A stretch of DNA of 64,000 nucleotides, from positions 3,094,126 through 3,158,125 of the forward strand of contig NZ_LR733215.1 of NCBI RefSeq assembly GCF_902506435.1, written 5' to 3'. The DNA is from Nocardioides sp. AX2bis. GTDB taxonomy: Bacteria; Actinomycetota; Actinomycetes; Propionibacteriales; Nocardioidaceae. How positions within the stretch are numbered: position 1 is the stretch's first letter; every line of letters begins with the position of its first letter. A program made the translations under genes and the position numbers. The notes beneath the pieces were generated by a model, which had not been told where the DNA came from, did not search any database, and worked only from the letters and a program-made list of their open reading frames with translations. Below are positions 60,467 through 64,000 of the stretch, piece after piece.

Positions 60467-61948
60467 GTGCTGAGCCATGACGAGTACGCCGCCCACGACG
60501 CCGTCGGCCTCGCCGCCCTGGTCCGCGACGGGCAGGCGACCTCGGCCGACCTCGTCGCCGCCGCCCGGGCCCGGCTGGTCGAGGTCAACCCCCGGATCAA
60601 CGCCGTGGTGACCGAGCTCGACCCGCCGGTGCGCGACCCGGGCGCCTCGGCCGACGCGCCCTTCGCCGGCGTGCCGTTCCTGCTGAAGGACCTCGGCCAG
60701 GACCTGGCCGGCCACCCGACCAGCGGCGGGTCGCGGTCGATGGTCGACGTCCCGGCCGTCGACAACGCCGAGGTCGTCGACCGCTGGCTGGCGGCCGGGC
60801 TGGTCGTGCTGGGCAAGACCAACACCCCCGAGCTCGGCGCCAAGGGCGTCACCGAGCCCGCCGCGCACGGCCCCTCCCGCAACCCCTGGGACCTCGACCG
60901 CACGCCCGGCGGGTCGTCGGGCGGGTCGGCGGCCGCGGTCGCCGCGGGCGTCGTGCCCTGCGCGGCGGCCAGCGACGGCGGCGGCTCGATCCGGATCCCG
61001 GCCTCGGCCTGCGGCCTGGTCGGGCTCAAGGCCGGCCGCGGCCTGCTCCCGGTGGGCCCGACGGTCGGCGAGACCATCTCCGGCACCACGGTCGACGGCG
61101 TGCTCTCGCGCACCGTGCGCGACACCGCCGCGATGCTCGACGTCCTGGCCGGGGCCAGCGAGGTGCAGCCGTTCCTGCCGGCGCCGCCCGCGGAGTCGTA
61201 CGCCGCCGAGGTCGGCCGCGACCCCGGCCGCCTGCGGATCGCGGTCTGCTCGGCCAGCCGGATCACGCCCGAGGTCCACCCCGAGGCCGTGGCCGCCGTC
61301 CGCCGCGCCGCCGACCTGCTCGCCGCCCAGGGCCACGACGTGGTCGAGCTGGACGAGCAGCCCGTCGACGACGAGGCGCTGGCCCAGGACTTCCTCACCA
61401 GCTGGTTCGTGCACTGCGCGCGCTCGGTCGCCGACTTCCGGGCGCGCTCGGGCGCCGGCGACGAGGGCTTCGAGCCCGACACGCTCCTGATGGCCGCGCT
61501 CGGCCGCGCGACCAGCGCCACCGACTACGTCGCGGCGGTCGAGAACCGCCACCTCCACGTACGCCGCCTGGCCGCGTTCCACCGCGACCACGACCTGCTG
61601 CTCACCCCGACCACCGCCACCCCGCCGCCGCGCGTCGGTCAGTTCGACCTGCCGGCCGCCGCCGTCCTCGGCCAGCGGGCGCTGCTCCGGGCGAAGGTCG
61701 CCGGCCTGCTCCGGTTCACCCCGCTGGTCCAGCAGCTGATCCGGGAGAACCTCGGCTGGGTGCCCTACACCCAGCTGGCCAACCTGACCGGTCGCCCGGC
61801 GATCAGCCTGCCGCTGCACCGCACGCCCGAGGGCCTGCCGATGGGCGTCCAGCTGGTCGGGAGGCTGGGAAGCGAGGGCCTGCTGCTCCGGCTCGCCGCC
61901 CAGCTCGAGGACGCCGCCCCCTGGGCGCACCTGCGTCCCGCCCTCTGA
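60467..61948 (+). CDS. Amidase signature family enzyme
   Basis: 493 residues. Ser-cisSer-Lys triad: Lys in PFLLKDLGQDL, the cis-Ser and nucleophile in TPGGSSGGSAAAVAAG and DGGGSIRIPASACGL. The C-terminal PAISLPLHRTPEGLPMGVQ is family-like. It hydrolyses an amide; substrate undecided (6-aminohexanoate-cyclic-dimer-hydrolase-like enzymes are near relatives). GTG at 60467. Its stop abuts the convergent mazG stop. Confidence 0.87.
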   Translation: MLSHDEYAAHDAVGLAALVRDGQATSADLVAAARARLVEVNPRINAVVTELDPPVRDPGASADAPFAGVPFLLKDLGQDLAGHPTSGGSRSMVDVPAVDNAEVVDRWLAAGLVVLGKTNTPELGAKGVTEPAAHGPSRNPWDLDRTPGGSSGGSAAAVAAGVVPCAAASDGGGSIRIPASACGLVGLKAGRGLLPVGPTVGETISGTTVDGVLSRTVRDTAAMLDVLAGASEVQPFLPAPPAESYAAEVGRDPGRLRIAVCSASRITPEVHPEAVAAVRRAADLLAAQGHDVVELDEQPVDDEALAQDFLTSWFVHCARSVADFRARSGAGDEGFEPDTLLMAALGRATSATDYVAAVENRHLHVRRLAAFHRDHDLLLTPTTATPPPRVGQFDLPAAAVLGQRALLRAKVAGLLRFTPLVQQLIRENLGWVPYTQLANLTGRPAISLPLHRTPEGLPMGVQLVGRLGSEGLLLRLAAQLEDAAPWAHLRPAL

Positions 61949-62572
61949 CTACCCCAGCCGGCGACGTACGGCGGCCCGCAGCGCCTGCTCCGGGTCGGTG
62001 CCGGACGCGCGCGCCTCGGCGACGAGGGCGAGCAGCCGTTCCCCCACCTCGGCGTCCTCGTCGCTCGCCGACGCGAGCGCGGGGTCGGTGCCGGCGCGGG
62101 CCATCCGGTCGAGCACCTTGTCCGCGGTCATCAGCGCCGGCAGCGTCGGGGCGATGCCGTCGGCGAGCGCGGTGCGGTGCGCCTTCTCCCGCGCCTTCGC
62201 GGCCTCCCAGACCTCGTTGACCTCCGCCGGCGTCAGCGAGCCCGCCGCCGCGCCCGCGTCCGGACCGAGGACGTGCGGGTTGCGGCGCACCATCTTGGCC
62301 GTGACGTCGCGGGCGACGTCGTCGAGGGTGAAGGCACCGGCCTGCTCGGCGATGGCGGTGTGGAAGAAGACCTGCATCAGCAGGTCGCCGAGCTCCTCGC
62401 GCAGGTCCGCGGGCGTGCCGGTCTCGATCGCCTCGACCGTCTCGTGCGCCTCCTCGAGGAGGTGACGCACCAGCGAGCGGTGCGTCTGGGCGGCCTTCCA
62501 CGGGCACTGCGCCTGCAGCACCCGCACGACGTCGGCGAACGCCCCCACCGGGTCGGGCACCGGCTGCGTCAC
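61949..62572 (-). CDS. mazG: MazG nucleoside triphosphate pyrophosphohydrolase
   Basis: 207 residues, one full MazG domain: the EExxE motif in LLEEAHETVEAIE and EELGDLLMQVFFHTAIAEQ bind Mg2+. PWKAAQTHRSLVRHLLEEA is the usual start. It hydrolyses non-canonical NTPs. Lies 4 bp after the lipoprotein stop in the mfd-lipoprotein-mazG order, like Rv1020-Rv1021. Confidence 0.9.
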   Translation of the reverse strand: MTQPVPDPVGAFADVVRVLQAQCPWKAAQTHRSLVRHLLEEAHETVEAIETGTPADLREELGDLLMQVFFHTAIAEQAGAFTLDDVARDVTAKMVRRNPHVLGPDAGAAAGSLTPAEVNEVWEAAKAREKAHRTALADGIAPTLPALMTADKVLDRMARAGTDPALASASDEDAEVGERLLALVAEARASGTDPEQALRAAVRRRLG

Positions 62573-62576
62573 CGGC

Positions 62577-63299
62577 TCAGCCGCAGCGCTGGGAGGCCGG
62601 CAGGGACGCGACGTAGTCGGAGTAGGCGGCGACCGGCTGCCCGGCCTCGTCGACCGGGCTGGTCGCGGCGGCCAGGGCGAGGTCGCTGGCCGCGACCGAG
62701 GTGGTCCCGTCGACCTGGGCCAGCGCGCCGGTGTCGTCGAGCTCCACCCCGAGCGCGGGGTCGATCTCGACGTCCTGGTCGGCCAGCCACTCGGCGAACA
62801 GGGCCTGGCCGCGCTCCTGGGCGGCGTCGGGGCCGGGGTCGGTGTCGCCCTCGGCGACCAGGGCGTCCTCGCCCGCGACGAGGGCCACGCTGCTGACGAA
62901 GGCCTCCGTGCTCTGGACCTCGACCAGGGCGGCGGTCGCGTCGGCGGACAGCGCCGTCAGCGAGGCCTCGGCCTGGGCGGCGACCTGCTGGTAATAGTCG
63001 TCCGGCGTGATGCCGAGGTCCTCGGCGAACTGCTCCGCGGCGAGGCGGCGGGTGAGGTTGCCGGCCACGCCCTGCTTGAGCTCGGCGCCGGGCACGGCCC
63101 CCACCTCGCCCAGCGCGCCGTCGTCGAGGGCGTCGCAGAAGTAGGTGGCGTACTCGTCGACGGTGGCGCTGGACACCGTGGCGTCACCGACGGTCGCGGC
63201 GGCGCCCGGCTGGACACCCGTGCCCGCGACGCCGCAGCCGCTGGTGACGACGAGGACCGCCGCTCCGGCCAGCCCGACCCGGGTTCCGTGCAGGATCAC
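62577..63299 (-). CDS. SurA-N-like lipoprotein
   Basis: 240 residues. Lipobox VTSGC after a hydrophobic LAGAAVLVV; then a helical domain of SurA N-terminal type (ATVGDATVSSATVDEYATYF). No PPIase domain. GTG at 63299 has GGAGGAACCAC upstream and overlaps the mfd stop (GTGA). It may chaperone exported proteins (inference). Conserved next to mfd and mazG in this group. Confidence 0.78.
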   Translation of the reverse strand: MILHGTRVGLAGAAVLVVTSGCGVAGTGVQPGAAATVGDATVSSATVDEYATYFCDALDDGALGEVGAVPGAELKQGVAGNLTRRLAAEQFAEDLGITPDDYYQQVAAQAEASLTALSADATAALVEVQSTEAFVSSVALVAGEDALVAEGDTDPGPDAAQERGQALFAEWLADQDVEIDPALGVELDDTGALAQVDGTTSVAASDLALAAATSPVDEAGQPVAAYSDYVASLPASQRCG

Positions 63300-64000
63300 G
63301 TGGTTCCTCCTCCGGCGCCGGCCCCGTCGGGGTCCAGCACGCTGTCGATGACTCCGCGCGCCCATTCAAGCAGGGCGATCCCGGCCACGGGCGTCCCGGT
63401 CTTCCCCGGGATGCCGGGGCGCGGCACCAGGACGGTGTCGACCGAGGCCTTGACCAACGACTTGGGGTAGAGCCGCTCGAGCCGCACCTTGCGCGAGTCG
63501 GGCAGGCTCACCGGCGCGAAGCGCACGTTGCGTCCGGCGAGGGTCACCTCGCCGATCCCGGCCCGGCGCGCCCGGGCCCGGAACCGCGCCACCAGCATCA
63601 GGCTGACCACCGGCACGGGCGGCTCGCCGTACCGGTCCTGGAGCTCCTCGCCGATCGCGTCGACGTCGGCGTCGACGCGCACCTCGGCCAGCCGCTTGTA
63701 CATCTCCAGGCGCAGCCGCTCGCTGGGGATGTAGTCGTGCGGGAGGTGCGCCTCGACCGGCAGCTCGATGCGGACCTCGTCGAGGGTGTCGTCGGGGGCG
63801 TCCCCGCGGAAGTCCGCGACGGCCTCCCCGACCAGGCGGACGTAGAGGTCGAACCCGACGTCGGCGATGTGGCCCGACTGCTGACCACCGAGCAGGTTGC
63901 CGGCGCCGCGGATCTCGAGGTCCTTCATCGCGATCGCCATGCCGCCGCCGAGGTCGGAGTGCTGGGCCAGGGTGGCCAGCCGCTCGTGCGCGGTCTCGGT
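63296..64000 (-). CDS. mfd: Transcription-repair coupling factor Mfd, C-terminal part
   Basis: 235 residues visible; the gene continues beyond 64000. The end of the translocase module is seen in SDLGGGMAIAMKDLEIRGAG and NLLGGQQSGHIADVGFDLY, followed by the TRCF D7 autoinhibitory domain (about 120 residues; IELPVEAHLPHDYIPSERLR). Mfd removes stalled RNA polymerase and recruits UvrA. Partial because of the window edge, not damage. Confidence 0.93.
   Translation of the reverse strand, partial: TETAHERLATLAQHSDLGGGMAIAMKDLEIRGAGNLLGGQQSGHIADVGFDLYVRLVGEAVADFRGDAPDDTLDEVRIELPVEAHLPHDYIPSERLRLEMYKRLAEVRVDADVDAIGEELQDRYGEPPVPVVSLMLVARFRARARRAGIGEVTLAGRNVRFAPVSLPDSRKVRLERLYPKSLVKASVDTVLVPRPGIPGKTGTPVAGIALLEWARGVIDSVLDPDGAGAGGGTT

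Overview
The window reads as chromosomal DNA of a very GC-rich actinobacterium, most likely of the Nocardioides / Propionibacteriales type (inference). The reasons are many GTG starts, GTGA stop/start overlaps, frequent leaderless genes with a TANNNT box 6-7 nt before the start codon, mycothiol genes (mshC-like, mca), a short-chain Z-isoprenyl diphosphate synthase, a luciferase-like monooxygenase and an actinobacterial LexA box. Part of the gene order parallels Mycobacterium tuberculosis Rv1020-Rv1026 (mfd, mazG, lipoprotein, eno, ftsB-like, DUF501, ppx) and Rv1075c-Rv1086 (GDSL esterase, cbs, metB, greA, DUF4307, mca, hemolysin III, Z-FPP synthase). There is no rRNA, CRISPR array, prophage or recognisable transposase. 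One tRNA is present.

Layout. 1-1162: a VOC protein and a divergent MarR regulator with two palindromic operators, followed by a 73-bp tandem repeat. 1163-7518: a catabolic region with an FMN reductase, a LigAB-type ring-cleavage dioxygenase, an IclR regulator, an amidohydrolase, a class III CoA-transferase and a citryl-CoA-lyase-like protein, the last two divergent from the amidohydrolase across a promoter region carrying two matching palindromes. 7533-9500: a luciferase-like monooxygenase and a formate/nitrite transporter. 9501-10220: non-coding. 10221-13908: a surface/glycosylation module (GT2-GT4 fusion, DUF4397 wall protein, class F sortase). 14265-20332: Z-FPP synthase, hemolysin III, a TauD-type dioxygenase, an MFS transporter fused to a UBP zinc finger, an MshC-like ligase and a small membrane protein. 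20490-28933: amylosucrase, secreted phosphoesterase, acyl-CoA synthetase, methyltransferase, Mca and DUF4307. 29113-35126: greA, threonine ammonia-lyase, a truncated AI-2E transporter, a DUF202/GlmL chimera, metB and msrA. 35229-41461: RTX-like secreted protein, cupin-like protein, ABC1 kinase, GNAT, flavin-type protein, YigZ, TauE and a BtuF-like protein.

41462-43867 is the most unusual block. An HNH/DUF222 nuclease gene sits directly behind a perfect LexA box and is bracketed by inverted arrays of the same 38-bp repeat seen at 948-1131. 43868-55902: a VWA/MoxR pair, wax-ester synthase, adenylate cyclase, response regulator, BCCT transporter, cystathionine beta-synthase, SGNH hydrolase and Bax-inhibitor protein. 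56025-57080: a tRNA-Leu(UAA) with a short variable loop and a type 5 uracil-DNA glycosylase, enclosed by 60-bp inverted repeats. 57070-64000: ppx, DUF501, ftsB-like, eno, amidase, mazG, a SurA-like lipoprotein and the 3' end of mfd.

Functional links. Sulfur and thiol metabolism recur (metB, cbs, mshC-like, mca, msrA, TauD-type dioxygenase, TauE). DNA-damage functions are represented by mfd, the uracil glycosylase and the SOS-controlled HNH nuclease. Two adjacent genes at 30900-33192 look rearranged by deletion.
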